NCBI RefSeq assembly: GCF_009931695.1
Contig: NZ_CP048000.1
Span: 4,916,501-4,980,500, forward strand
Source of the DNA: Anaerocolumna sedimenticola
GTDB taxonomy: Bacteria > Bacillota > Clostridia > Lachnospirales > Lachnospiraceae
Reading direction: 5' to 3'
Length of the DNA stretch: 64,000 nt
A program made the translations under genes and the position numbers. A model generated the notes under the pieces. The model saw nothing but the letters and a program-made list of their open reading frames with translations. It was not told the origin of the DNA and searched no databases. Of the stretch, positions 16,539-26,039 are shown piece by piece. Every line of letters starts with the position of its first letter. The first letter of the stretch is position 1.

Positions 16539-18133
16539 ACCATCCCTCCCTCTTTATATTCCGTAGGTGTTTTACCGGTGTATTTCTTAAAGATGCGGCT
16601 GAAATAATTAGGATCACTGTATCCCACTTCTCCGCAGATCTCTTTCATGCTTTTTTCATTATCCTGGAGTAATATCTTAGCTTTTTCAATACGGACATTA
16701 GTAAGGTATTCAATAAAATTGGTTCCGGTATATTCTTTGAATATTTTACTGAAATAATAAGGGCTGATATCCAACTCTCTGGAGATATCATCCAGAGATA
16801 TGTCTTTTTTATAATTAAGCAGGATATAATCCTGTGCTTTTTTTATCATGCTGTTAGAATTTTCTTCTTTCTTTATCACAATATTATGACAGGCTTCCGT
16901 TAACTTTGATACAAACCAGCTTTTTAATGCCGTGCTGTCCTTAAATTCAGTAACGGCTGCAAGATAATCCTCTCTTCCCGAAAATACATAGTTGGAACCG
17001 CCGCTTAAAAACACTTCATGTTCTGCAAACAAAACCAACTCCAATACTTTCAGTTTTACATTCATATCCCCCGATGGATACTTCTCAGTCATCCAGTCAA
17101 AAAATACATTGGCCTGCCTGATACAGTCTGCCGTATTTCCTTCTCTTAAGCTGTTTAAAATGGACTTTTCAATATCCACAGGATACCCCTCTTCATTATT
17201 GTAGCGAGGGGTTACATCATCCACATGAGCCACACTTCCCGTGGTATTTAATAAGGATTTTAAGGCTTCATTATAGGATTCCATAGATTCATTCAATGGC
17301 CGTATGGAGCCGATTCCGATACGGAAAGAGATGCCCAGGGTGTTTTTTAATTTACGTGCAAGATTTCTGGATTTCTCGATTAAGTCGATACGCTCATTAT
17401 AATCCAGCTTCTTATTTTCACAGGGAACGAAAACCGCAATCTTATTGGACATAATGGAGCCTATGATACAGGGATATTCTTCTTTTACCAGCTCTCTGAT
17501 CTTTTGATAGTTCATCTGGGTCTTTATGCTGGTTCCAACCGCGTTGGTCATATAATTACCTTTTTGGCTTTCTCCTGAAACCAGGGCAAGCATATAGCCA
17601 TATTCTTCCGTTATACCAAGCATATTCCGGTAATTATCGATATCCTCCGTAAAATGTTCCTGAAACATGATGGAATAAATAAAACCATTTTCAATAATCG
17701 GTACAACGATTTCAAGTTTTTCTTTAATCATTAAATCATTGCTTCTTTTTTCCCTGTTTTCATCTACCAGTTTCATTGCTTTCTCTAATACTTCCACGAT
17801 AACTTTCTGGCTTACCGGTTTATTCAGATATTCGATTACTCCTAAATTAATAGCTTTTTGAGCATAGTCAAATTTATCATAAGCAGACAGAACAATAAAA
17901 AGTATTCCAGGATTACTTTTCCGTATTTCTTTCATGGCATCGATTCCGTTAATTCCCGGCATTTGAATATCCATAAATGCGATATCAGGCCTGAAATGTT
18001 CCGCAAGTTCGATAACATTCCTCCCGGTTTTGGCAAACTCAACCTGGCATTTTCCTTTAAAATTCTTCTCAATAATAAATTGAAGAGATTCGATCACAAT
18101 ACCTTCATCATCTGCTAACATAATTTTATACAT
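16535..18133 (-). CDS. AraC-type response regulator (YesN family)
   Basis: The 532-residue regulator has a receiver domain at 1-120 (LADDEGIVIESLQ acidic pair, phospho-Asp in PDIAFMDIQMPG, Lys in EYLNKPVS), a long middle region of about 300 residues, and a C-terminal AraC HTH pair (about 430-530: ISLDDISRELDISPYYFSKI and GEVGYSDPNYFSRIFKKYTG). It is cotranscribed with its kinase, overlapping it by 8 bp or following directly depending on kinase end. By analogy to clostridial XylFII-LytS-YesN systems it activates the neighbouring sugar transporter when the kinase and extracytoplasmic sensor bind sugar. Confidence 0.9.
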   Translation of the reverse strand: MYKIMLADDEGIVIESLQFIIEKNFKGKCQVEFAKTGRNVIELAEHFRPDIAFMDIQMPGINGIDAMKEIRKSNPGILFIVLSAYDKFDYAQKAINLGVIEYLNKPVSQKVIVEVLEKAMKLVDENREKRSNDLMIKEKLEIVVPIIENGFIYSIMFQEHFTEDIDNYRNMLGITEEYGYMLALVSGESQKGNYMTNAVGTSIKTQMNYQKIRELVKEEYPCIIGSIMSNKIAVFVPCENKKLDYNERIDLIEKSRNLARKLKNTLGISFRIGIGSIRPLNESMESYNEALKSLLNTTGSVAHVDDVTPRYNNEEGYPVDIEKSILNSLREGNTADCIRQANVFFDWMTEKYPSGDMNVKLKVLELVLFAEHEVFLSGGSNYVFSGREDYLAAVTEFKDSTALKSWFVSKLTEACHNIVIKKEENSNSMIKKAQDYILLNYKKDISLDDISRELDISPYYFSKIFKEYTGTNFIEYLTNVRIEKAKILLQDNEKSMKEICGEVGYSDPNYFSRIFKKYTGKTPTEYKEGGMV

Positions 18134-19640
18134 TTGCTACCTCCCCAGGGTATACAGGAATATGAATGATTACTTCTGTTCCTTTATCCTTACCTTCACT
18201 TTTTATTTCCAAAACATCTTCCCGGTTAAAATAAAGTTTCAACCGACTGATTACGTTTACAAGTCCTACCCCGTTTGAATTATACGGTAAATCCGTATCT
18301 AATTTCTGTCCAGCCAGGATTTGTTCAATTTTATCCTGTTCTATCCCGATTCCGTTATCCGTTATACCAAGACAGATGTCATTTTCACCACGGTATAATG
18401 ATATTTTTATAATCCCGTCCCAATTAATACCGCGGATCCCGTAATTGACGGAATTCTCTACGATTGGCTGAAGTACCATTGCAGGTATCTGGGTATTTAA
18501 AAGAGTTTCATCGATTTCCCTTTCAAAATTAATATCACCGGAAAAACGTACATTTAAGATATAAATATAACTTTCCACCAAACGTACTTCATCTGCAATG
18601 GTCACCACCTGATCCATTTTGTTCATGTTGTACCGGAAGAATTCCGCCATATGTTCTATGAACAGACAGGTTTTATCCGCACCCTCCATCATGGCAAGCT
18701 GTGCTCCGGCATTTAACGTATTAAAGAGAAAATGGGGATTAATCTGTGCCTGGAGATATTTTAACCTGGCATCCTTTAAATGCCCCTCCATACGCAGTTC
18801 CTTTTCCTTTAATACCCTCTCTTTTTCCATGTTATCCCGAATCTGTTCGATATAAACCCTTATATTAAGAACCATCTTATTAAAAGCATTGGATACTACC
18901 CCTACCTCATCCTCTGACTCCACTTCTACCGGATCAATATATAATTTTCCTTTTGATACTTCATTCGCAACTTTAGCTAAATTATTTAACGGCTTTGTAA
19001 TGGACCTGGTAAGTAAAATAATTAATCCTATATTAATTACGGCAATGATAATTAATATGGAAGTACTGATAACTTCCATATACCGAAGAGTATTTAACAT
19101 TAATTGATAACTTACGGAATTATATTTAAATTGTTCATTATTCAGACTGTATATAAAGGCATTGATATCTTGAAATGCTGTTTTGGCAACTTCATAATTA
19201 TCTTTATATTTTTCTACGTTCCGCCCCCGCTTTGCCTGTATGGTATCAAAAGCCGTATCCAGATAATTTTCCGACATGTTTTTTATATTCTTTTCCATTA
19301 AAAGCATCTCATTATCGGTAATGCTTACATTCAGTTTATCCAGTAATTTCCGATACTTTTGTTCATTTCTGTAATAAGAATCAATGGCATCCGAACTTTT
19401 TGTATTTAAATAATCTGTCATACTGTTTTGCAGGTCATTCAGGGAATCTGACAATTCATTTAAATTGATATTACTGATATATACCTCGTCAATTTTACCC
19501 ATCATCTGATTCATGTTAAAATACATAATAAAATTAACAATCAGCATAATAACCGAAGTAAATACAAAAACTGTTGTTAATTTCCACTGCAGGGAGAGTT
19601 TATTCCATTTAATACGCATCAACTGATTTCTATTTTTCAT
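18126..19640 (-). CDS. Sensor histidine kinase, YesM/LytS type
   Basis: The ~504-residue membrane kinase has a first TM at about 18-40, an extracytoplasmic helical domain of about 140 residues, a second TM near 190-210, HAMP at about 210-265, then the His_kinase motif QAQINPHFLFNTLNAGAQLA (phosphoacceptor His) and HATPase boxes QPIVENSVNYGI and ITDNGIGIEQD. The longer frame starts at 19658, but GGGGGG lies 5 nt before the internal ATG at 19640, so I use that. The upstream membrane-anchored sugar-binding protein probably supplies ligand recognition. Confidence 0.88.
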   Translation of the reverse strand: MKNRNQLMRIKWNKLSLQWKLTTVFVFTSVIMLIVNFIMYFNMNQMMGKIDEVYISNINLNELSDSLNDLQNSMTDYLNTKSSDAIDSYYRNEQKYRKLLDKLNVSITDNEMLLMEKNIKNMSENYLDTAFDTIQAKRGRNVEKYKDNYEVAKTAFQDINAFIYSLNNEQFKYNSVSYQLMLNTLRYMEVISTSILIIIAVINIGLIILLTRSITKPLNNLAKVANEVSKGKLYIDPVEVESEDEVGVVSNAFNKMVLNIRVYIEQIRDNMEKERVLKEKELRMEGHLKDARLKYLQAQINPHFLFNTLNAGAQLAMMEGADKTCLFIEHMAEFFRYNMNKMDQVVTIADEVRLVESYIYILNVRFSGDINFEREIDETLLNTQIPAMVLQPIVENSVNYGIRGINWDGIIKISLYRGENDICLGITDNGIGIEQDKIEQILAGQKLDTDLPYNSNGVGLVNVISRLKLYFNREDVLEIKSEGKDKGTEVIIHIPVYPGEVANV

Positions 19641-19654
19641 ATAACCCCCCTGTT

Positions 19655-20698
19655 TCATTCTGTTTCCGTGGTGCTATTGTAATATTCTGAAACATTAAGA
19701 GAGGTAATTAATTTCGTATCAACCGGCAAATATTCACTGACATGTCCAGTTAGGGAATACTCTTCCAATGCTTGTACACACAGACTTCCCATCTGCTCTG
19801 TATCTACGGAAATAGAGGAATATATAATGCCTTTTTCGATGGCACTTAAAATATTTTCAGAATCATAGTATCCTATTATATTTATTTTTCCTACTTTATT
19901 ATGGTCTACCACCGCCTGATATGCACACCGGGTATAAGTTGAATCCAGGCATATCATAATATCAGGTACATTTTCCGAATCCATAATAATATCCCGGATT
20001 GTTTCCTCCGGACTGAAATCATCTTCATTATTTACAACAACCGCTTTTATTTCCATTCCATGGTTTTTACCAAGGGTTTTTTCGATGGTTTCCCTTATTC
20101 CCAGCAGGATAATGTTCTGACTGCTGTCGGGACTGTTTTCATCTACTAATACAAAAATCCTCTTTGTATTCTGATTACGCAGTTTAAGTACCTGTTTTCC
20201 ATATTCCTGTCCCAGATTATAGCTGTTAATGCCGACAAAACACTGGCGTATACTATTGCTGGAATCTTTCAAAACCGTAATTACGGGAATCCCCTTATTT
20301 ACTGCTTCATTAACCAATTCCCTGGTTTTATACTCGCCGTCACCTTCCAGAATAATTCCATCCACGGCAGCATCAATTGCCATTCTCATTAGTTCATCTT
20401 TATTATAATCGGAAAACAGTTTATTTCCAAAACGTTCCACATATATACTCTGCTCTTTCCCTTCCTTTAATGCACCCATATAAACTTCATTCCAGAAATC
20501 CTGCTCCCGGTTATTAGAAATAAAAGCATAATGTTTTTCATAAATGTCGTATCTGTTTTTTTGTGTCTCTTTAAATCTACTATTAAAATATTGAAAACTG
20601 AAAATTGTCACTAATACCATGAGAATGGTATTCCCTAATATAAAGAAAGAGGAAATTTTATGTTTATTTTTATGTGTTTTACTTTTTTTATCTTTCAT
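19655..20698 (-). CDS. Membrane-anchored periplasmic-binding-type sugar sensor
   Basis: The 347-residue protein starts with a basic tail and an uncleaved hydrophobic anchor (SSFFILGNTILMVLVTIFSF), then a Periplasmic_BP_4 domain: AIDAAVDGIILEGDGEYKT, KGIPVITVLKDSSNSIRQCF and GINSYNLGQEYGKQVLKL. No lipobox is present. It is the first gene of a sensor-kinase-regulator operon. This order matches the clostridial XylFII-LytS-YesN arrangement, in which XylFII is an extracytoplasmic co-sensor for xylose. The sugar here is not known. Overlap with the kinase frame is a few bases. Confidence 0.83.
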   Translation of the reverse strand: MKDKKSKTHKNKHKISSFFILGNTILMVLVTIFSFQYFNSRFKETQKNRYDIYEKHYAFISNNREQDFWNEVYMGALKEGKEQSIYVERFGNKLFSDYNKDELMRMAIDAAVDGIILEGDGEYKTRELVNEAVNKGIPVITVLKDSSNSIRQCFVGINSYNLGQEYGKQVLKLRNQNTKRIFVLVDENSPDSSQNIILLGIRETIEKTLGKNHGMEIKAVVVNNEDDFSPEETIRDIIMDSENVPDIMICLDSTYTRCAYQAVVDHNKVGKINIIGYYDSENILSAIEKGIIYSSISVDTEQMGSLCVQALEEYSLTGHVSEYLPVDTKLITSLNVSEYYNSTTETE

Positions 20699-20864
20699 GG
20701 TTTCCTCCCTTTGAACAGTTTTGACAAAACTTTAGGAATACCTTTCTGTTTTATATAGTTTATTAACAAAATTATGTGATAGTAATTATTATAACAAAAC
20801 TGAATGGTATGTCAATAAAGGGGTTTACATTATAATTATTTTCCAGCTTGGTTTGTTCTAAATG

Positions 20865-20897
20865 AAAAACCTTCGGATATTTTCGTCCGAAGGTTTT
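20865..20897 (-). terminator. Terminator of lactate/Etf operon
   Basis: AAAACCTTCGGA pairs perfectly with TCCGAAGGTTTT (12-bp stem), with a T-run on the minus strand after the stem. The remainder of 20699-21009 shows only promoter-like AT-rich DNA for the sensor operon. Confidence 0.85.
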
Positions 20898-21009
20898 ATT
20901 TGATACTGTATATTACTTTCGATTACTTTATAAGTTAATTATCCAGTCAGAAATGTACTTGCTGCTAATCGGTAATTTCTTAAATTCGGCATTATTTAGC
21001 AGTCCTTTA

Positions 21010-21387
21010 TTACATCTGGCAAACCTTATGAGGATTTAAGATATTTTTTGGGTCAAAAGCTCTTTTGATTCCGCGCATAATTTCTACGGTGGCAGGATCC
21101 ATTGCTTCCATTAAATAAGTTTTCTTAGCGTACCCGATTCCATGTTCACCGGAAACCTGGCCGTTTAATTCTCTGGCTTTGCCGTAAATCTTGTCCATGG
21201 CAGCTTTCATTCTCTTCTCCCACTCTTCTTCCTTTAAATCATCTTTTAATATATAAGCATGGAGATTTCCGTCACCTGCATGACCGAAACTCTTTATTCG
21301 GACATTTACTTCCTTATATAAGCCATGAATATATTCTACCATTTCATTAACACAGCTTCTGGGTACTACCACGTCAACTTCGTCCAT
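21010..21387 (-). pseudogene. D-lactate/glycolate dehydrogenase, C-terminal fragment
   Basis: Only 125 residues remain of a FAD-linked oxidase that is normally about 460 long. The fragment covers the C-terminal cap domain: MDEVDVVVPRS, VRIKSFGHAGDGNLHAYIL and GQVSGEHGIGYAKKTYL, ending with DPKNILNPHKV. The N-terminal FAD-binding PCMH domain is absent. The frame runs back past the ATG as TTY-M and then meets a stop about five codons upstream, exactly where EtfA sequence begins. An internal deletion joining etfA to this gene explains both truncations. In the intact family this enzyme couples lactate oxidation to EtfAB and NAD+. Confidence 0.85.
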
Positions 21388-22174
21388 GTAGGTGGTAGAT
21401 CACTTTACTGCTTAATTTATCAGTATCGATTTTACATTCCACAATTTCACCGGATTCTTCTACCTCTCTCTCCGGTGCATCCATAACTTTATAACGAACG
21501 GTCGCCATCTGAGGTCTGTGGTTCGGAGTCAGTATCTGAGCCATGATATTTCCGCCAAAAGCCGGTCTGATCTGTACTAAATCCGTATTTTCATTAATAT
21601 CAAGGATGGTGCAATCCGCCGTCAGTCCGGTTTTTAATCTGGCCGCCAGCCTGGGTGCCAGCTGGCGTCCGACAGGGGTAGCTCCCATTAATATAGCAGT
21701 TGGTTTTACGTGGTTCACAAAGTCTTCAAATACAGCAGTATAGGGCTCCATGATGAAACGTGCTAATTGTTTTTGATCATAAACATATACTTTATCTACC
21801 TTATAATGAAGCAGTTCACGGCATTCTTTTGTTACATCGCTTCCCATCATGATTGCATAAACCGGGTGATGAATCTTTTCTGCCAATTCTCTGGCTTTTC
21901 CGATTAATTCATATGTTACCGGGTGAATCACTCCGTCGATATGATCTACATAAACTGCAATACCCTTCCAATTTTCTTTATCTATCGCTTCTTTTGATTC
22001 TTCCACATATTCAATAGCACCGGCTGGACCTTTTTTCACACACAATTTACACATTTTACAGGCTGCATTAATAAGCAGTTCTCCGTTTGTTTCTTCCATT
22101 GCTCCAAAGGGGCAAATACTGATTACTTCCTGTATATTTCCTACCTTAGTTTGGTTAATTACTAACTTTGCCAT
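21374..22174 (-). pseudogene. etfA: EtfA (LctC-type, ferredoxin-fused), C-terminally truncated
   Basis: The 266-residue frame has an N-terminal ferredoxin-like stretch (ICPFGAMEE, CKMCKLCVKKGPAG), as in the LctC-type EtfA of lactate dehydrogenase-Etf complexes, then the Etf alpha domain I (YVDHIDGVIHPVTYELIGKA, MGATPVGRQLAPRLAARLKT, RPAFGGNIMAQILTP). The protein stops after DKLSSKVIYHLHGRS. The C-terminal FAD-binding domain (about 130 residues) is missing, so bound FAD and electron transfer would be lost. The last few codons are already dehydrogenase sequence read in another frame. Confidence 0.85.
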
Positions 22175-22185
22175 GCTTATTCCCC

Positions 22186-22974
22186 CTATACAAATTTTAA
22201 TTCCCGTAATTTATTAAATAATATTCCAGTAAGTTCTTCCCCGGTTCCGTGATGGATTTCTCTGTGTGCATTGACCTCCGGAGGAAAGATACGCTGTACC
22301 TGCGTAGGTGAACCGTTAAGGCCGTAATGAAGTTCATTCTGATCATCCAAATCTGCCAGGCTGATTACAGTGATTTCACGCTCCTTGGTTTCCTGTTTTT
22401 TTACATAGGATGGAAGTCTTGGCATAAAAATATCTTTATCTACGGTAAGAAGGCAGGGGAACTGTATTCTGGTTATTTCAATATCGTGAATCATATCCAT
22501 TTCCACTGTTATATCAAACTCATTTATCTCCACTATCTTTGATACGTTGGATACACATGGAATGTTAAGCCATTCGGAAACCTCCGGTCCTACCTGAGCC
22601 GTATCTCCATCCGTAGTCTGTTTTCCGCAGAGGATTAAATCAAACTCTCCCATAGTTTTAATTCCCTGAGAAAGAGTGTAACTGGTTGCCAATACATCCG
22701 CACCGCCGAATTTTCGGTCAGAGATTAATACTCCTTTATCAACTCCCATTGCAAACGCTTCACGGATTACCACGGCTGCCTGTCCGGGACCCATTGTAAG
22801 TGCATAGATGCTTCCTCCCATTTGCTCACGTATTCTGAGTGCAGTTTCAATGGCATATAAATCATAGGGATTCATTTTGGATTCCACACCGTTTCTTTTT
22901 AAAACTCCGGTAACCGGATCCACCTCCACCTTATTGCTGTCAGGTACCTGTTTAATGCATACTAAAATATTCAT
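22186..22974 (-). CDS. etfB: Electron transfer flavoprotein beta subunit (LctB-type)
   Basis: The ~262-residue EtfB has the standard MNILVCIKQVPDS start, NPYDLYAIETALRIRE, the signature LILCGKQTTDGDTAQVGPEV, and EYNIPCVSNV-like and FPCLLTVDKDIFMPRLPSY segments. The longest frame starts at a GTG at 22983, but AAAGGTG lies just before the ATG at 22974. In Lct complexes EtfB binds the bifurcating FAD and NAD. It should pair with the truncated EtfA next door, so the complex is unlikely to function as read. The palindromic repeat copy B sits between it and lctP. Confidence 0.92.
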   Translation of the reverse strand: MNILVCIKQVPDSNKVEVDPVTGVLKRNGVESKMNPYDLYAIETALRIREQMGGSIYALTMGPGQAAVVIREAFAMGVDKGVLISDRKFGGADVLATSYTLSQGIKTMGEFDLILCGKQTTDGDTAQVGPEVSEWLNIPCVSNVSKIVEINEFDITVEMDMIHDIEITRIQFPCLLTVDKDIFMPRLPSYVKKQETKEREITVISLADLDDQNELHYGLNGSPTQVQRIFPPEVNAHREIHHGTGEELTGILFNKLRELKFV

Positions 22975-23004
22975 ACTTTTCACCTTTCCCTTTTATTAAT
23001 TCTT

Positions 23005-23155
23005 GATCATTGCGAAATTACAATATTGTATCTATATGCCATGCAATTAATACAATTTCAGAGCCAAATCTGTCCCGGAAGGCAAATGAAGCTATGAAAT
23101 TCGTACTAATTGTATGGTATCTTCAAAAAACTAAATAGTTCGCAATTGCCTATAG
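23005..23155. repeat. Palindromic ~153-bp repeat, copy B
   Basis: The element is in the opposite orientation to copy A, between lctP and etfB. The right end (CGCAATTGCCTATA) is well kept and the left end (TCATTGCGAAATTA) is degenerate. Internal arms ATGCCATGCAATTAATACAA and TACTAATTGTATGGTAT are preserved. It could fold in the lctP-etfB transcript. Confidence 0.75.
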
Positions 23156-23180
23156 CTCTGTTTATTCTCTGGTAAATTAA

Positions 23181-24779
23181 TTACCCTAATAACTGGGCTC
23201 CCATATAAGTTAAGAGACCTACAATTCCTAAAAATAAGAGATAATATTTAAAAGTACCTTTTAAAAGCACACTTTCTTTACCCTGTAATTGAACCGCTGC
23301 AACAGCAACCGCGATACTTTGAGGAGAAATCATTTTTGCCGTAATGGCTCCTGCCGTATTGGATGCCGAAATCCAGACCTGGTTCAGATTGAGAGCTGCT
23401 CCGGTTTCAGCCTGTAAACCGCCGAATAATACACTGGCGGATGTACCGCTTCCCGTTACAAAAGTCCCGATAGAGCCAAGAAGCGGAGCAAATAACGGGT
23501 AAAAAGATCCGGTAACGGTAACAAACATAAGAGACATGGAAGCTATCATTCCGCTGTAACCCATTAATTTTGCTGTAGCCATAATAGAGATAATGGTTAC
23601 TATTGTCTTAAACATCTGAATCATAGTCTTTTTCAATACGGTAATCATTTCGAAAAAACTCGCTCCCTGCAATTTCCCGCCTAAAAAAGCAGCAAGAATA
23701 ATCCATAATCCGGGAGTGGTCAGCCAGGAGAAAGTATACGGAACAGCATCTTTTCCGGTATATATATTCACGGATGTTTTCACACTTGCCAATAATTCAT
23801 TCAGCGGTGCAATTAATTTAGACGTTCCGAGTAAAAACAGGAAGATTAAAATAAAAGGGCTCCAGGCTATAAGAGCTTCTTTTCCGGTTATTTTATTTTT
23901 ACTTTTCACTTCCAGACAATATTCGGAATTTATATCTTTTTTACCGAATAACTTAGCCGCACCTGCCGTACACAACATGGAACAGACGGAACCGATTACG
24001 ACAGGCAGTTCGGCACCAAGAAATTTTGCTACCAGAAATTCAGGAATTAAAAAGGTTAACCCGGATATAAGGGTAATTAATCCAATACCTTTAAATGGAT
24101 TTTTTGATCTTCCTGGATCTGAATTTCCTGTTGTACTTCTTTTGATCTCTTTTCCTTTTTCCGTTTTCCCTGTTAAATATACCAGGATAAAAGGTGTTAA
24201 TAAAATCAAAGGTGCCAGCAAAATTACGGTATCGGTAGATAATCCGAACACATCAAGGTCTGTAATCTTGGCTAATGTTGTGGTGGGTATTCCGATAGAT
24301 CCAAATGCGGTTGGAGTTGCATTGGCTATCAGGCAGACAATTGCAGCAAATACCGGATTAACCCCCAACCCCCACAGCATACTTGCCGGTATGGCAACTG
24401 CAGTGCCAAAACCTGCCATTCCCTCCATAAAACCTCCGAAGCCCCAGGCGATAATCAATACTAATACTCTTTTATCATTTGTGACACTCGCTAACATCTT
24501 TTTGATCATTTCCATCTTACCGGTTGCAAGACATATGTTGTAAGTAAAAATAGCGGCAATAATTACAATAATTATCGGCCATATAGCCAGGGCACTTCCC
24601 TCCGCCACAGCCGTGATACTGTCAGGTAACGGCATTTTCCATACGGTAACTGACAGTATATATGCAATAACCAGTGCTATGGCACATGCTTTAAATCCGG
24701 GGATTTTAAAAGCAGTTAAGGCCACAATCAGCCAAATGATCGGGAGTAATGCTAAAATAAATGCAACCGTCATATTCAT
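23181..24779 (-). CDS. lctP: L-lactate permease family transporter
   Basis: The 532-residue, very hydrophobic protein of the lactate permease (PF02652) family has about 12-14 helices. Hallmarks include GFGGFMEGMAGFGTAVAIPA, CLIANATPTAFGSIGIPTTT, GSIGTFVTGSGTSASVLFGG and SASNTAGAITAKMISPQSIA. It moves lactate (or glycolate) with protons. It is first after the GntR regulator and before the Etf/dehydrogenase genes, so it probably feeds that pathway. It starts at ATG 24779. Upstream are two TGGT-N3-ACCA operators for the regulator. Confidence 0.92.
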   Translation of the reverse strand: MNMTVAFILALLPIIWLIVALTAFKIPGFKACAIALVIAYILSVTVWKMPLPDSITAVAEGSALAIWPIIIVIIAAIFTYNICLATGKMEMIKKMLASVTNDKRVLVLIIAWGFGGFMEGMAGFGTAVAIPASMLWGLGVNPVFAAIVCLIANATPTAFGSIGIPTTTLAKITDLDVFGLSTDTVILLAPLILLTPFILVYLTGKTEKGKEIKRSTTGNSDPGRSKNPFKGIGLITLISGLTFLIPEFLVAKFLGAELPVVIGSVCSMLCTAGAAKLFGKKDINSEYCLEVKSKNKITGKEALIAWSPFILIFLFLLGTSKLIAPLNELLASVKTSVNIYTGKDAVPYTFSWLTTPGLWIILAAFLGGKLQGASFFEMITVLKKTMIQMFKTIVTIISIMATAKLMGYSGMIASMSLMFVTVTGSFYPLFAPLLGSIGTFVTGSGTSASVLFGGLQAETGAALNLNQVWISASNTAGAITAKMISPQSIAVAVAAVQLQGKESVLLKGTFKYYLLFLGIVGLLTYMGAQLLG

Positions 24780-24874
24780 TTTTTGCTCCTATCTACCTGC
24801 AAGCAGGGAACTTTTGTCGTATCTCTCAGCTTAGTTTCAATTGGATTGCATTTTTTAATCACGTGATTTTTTGT

Positions 24875-24969
24875 AAATTGGTAGGACCAATTTTGAAGTA
24901 AAAAAATAAACAGGAGAGTTTTGTAACACCCCTGCTCCACCAATCAAGTTTAAATTGGTAGGACCACTT
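24875..24969 (-). promoter_or_regulatory. Two FadR/LldR-type operators upstream of lctP
   Basis: AAATTGGTAGGACCAATTT (24875-24893) is a perfect 8-bp dyad with a 3-bp centre. A second copy AAATTGGTAGGACCACTT starts at 24952. Both fit the TGGT-N3-ACCA consensus of FadR-subfamily GntR repressors and lie between lctP and the divergently useful GntR region. About 77 bp separates them, which would allow looping. Confidence 0.75.
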
Positions 24970-25044
24970 TTGTAGCTTTATTATACTTTTCTTTTTTATC
25001 CCTGTCAACGAACGACAATTTTTTAACAAGTGATTTGTGATAAA

Positions 25045-25769
25045 TTACTTTTTCAGGTTAATATTTATTAATTTATCACTATTTAACTGCAATTTTTCGT
25101 CAATTATACCAAAATGTTTGTTAATTGCTTCATAAGCAAGATTTTTATCTCTGTTTATCAGGCTTTTAATCATTTCCGTATGGGCTTCTTTTAGTTGCAG
25201 TTTACTGTCATTTGAGCTTAGTATCTCTCTTCTCAAATCAACAATAAACTGGTCAATTAACTCAGAAAGGGCCTGAAGAATGTCTACAATCAATGTATTA
25301 TTGGAGGCTATGGCAATATTATAGTGTAGTTTCTTATCTAAAATTACATTATTCTCTTCCGTTTCATGCTCCAGTTTGCTGTTTATTTCATCCAGTTTCT
25401 TAATATCCGCAGTTGATATATTATCTATGGCCAATAAAAGTGCCTGCAGCTCAAGGCCGCGTCGTAATTGGGATATCTGCTGGTAATTGATTTGATTTAA
25501 TAAAAACATCATTGACATGGATTCTACCAGATTATTTTCAAAGTTACCGGTTAAATAATTACCTGCACCTTGCTGACTTGATATTACACCCATAATATCC
25601 AAGGTACGGATTGCCTCCCGTACGGAATTACGGCTAACCCCAGAATCATGGAAAGTTCTCTCTCAGCGGGCAGTTTTCCCCCCATACTTAATTTACCATC
25701 CCGGATCTGGTTTTTAATATAATCGATTACCTTAATATAAGATTTTTTATGCAGCTCCTTATCTTCCAT
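25045..25769 (-). pseudogene. FadR-subfamily GntR regulator (LldR-like), frameshifted
   Basis: Two frames (25769-25584 and 25602-25045) form one ~240-residue regulator. The first carries the start of the winged helix (LPAERELSMILG); the second resumes at DIMGVISSQQGAGNYLTGNF and the all-helical FCD ligand domain. Between them the other frame reads VSRNSVREAIRTL, the expected recognition helix. Adding one base to the four-C run near 25637-25640 (G run in the gene) rejoins them. If intact, it would repress lctP-etf until lactate binds. It precedes lctP on the same strand, with two matching operators. Confidence 0.82.
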
Positions 25770-26039
25770 CGGTATCTCTCCTTGTCTATTCTTTCATTTC
25801 ATTTTAACGGGATGTTTCATAAAAAGCAAATATTTTCTATTTTTATGTGCATTATAATATTTATCAGAAAATATATTATTTTTCATTACTGTTAAAAGAA
25901 AGTGTGTTTTTCTCTCTTCCTCCGATTATAGGAACACTTTAGTATGAAAACCATCTTCTGGACATTTTTTTATCTATGTATTAAAATAACAATTATCTTG
26001 TGTATAATTATATACTCAGTAAAGAAAGGAATCATTAAG

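Noticed and set aside
23716-24543. Long antisense frame of 275 residues over lctP
   Set aside because: It is a mirror of lctP codon bias, with no start signals and low-complexity residues; lctP is unambiguous.
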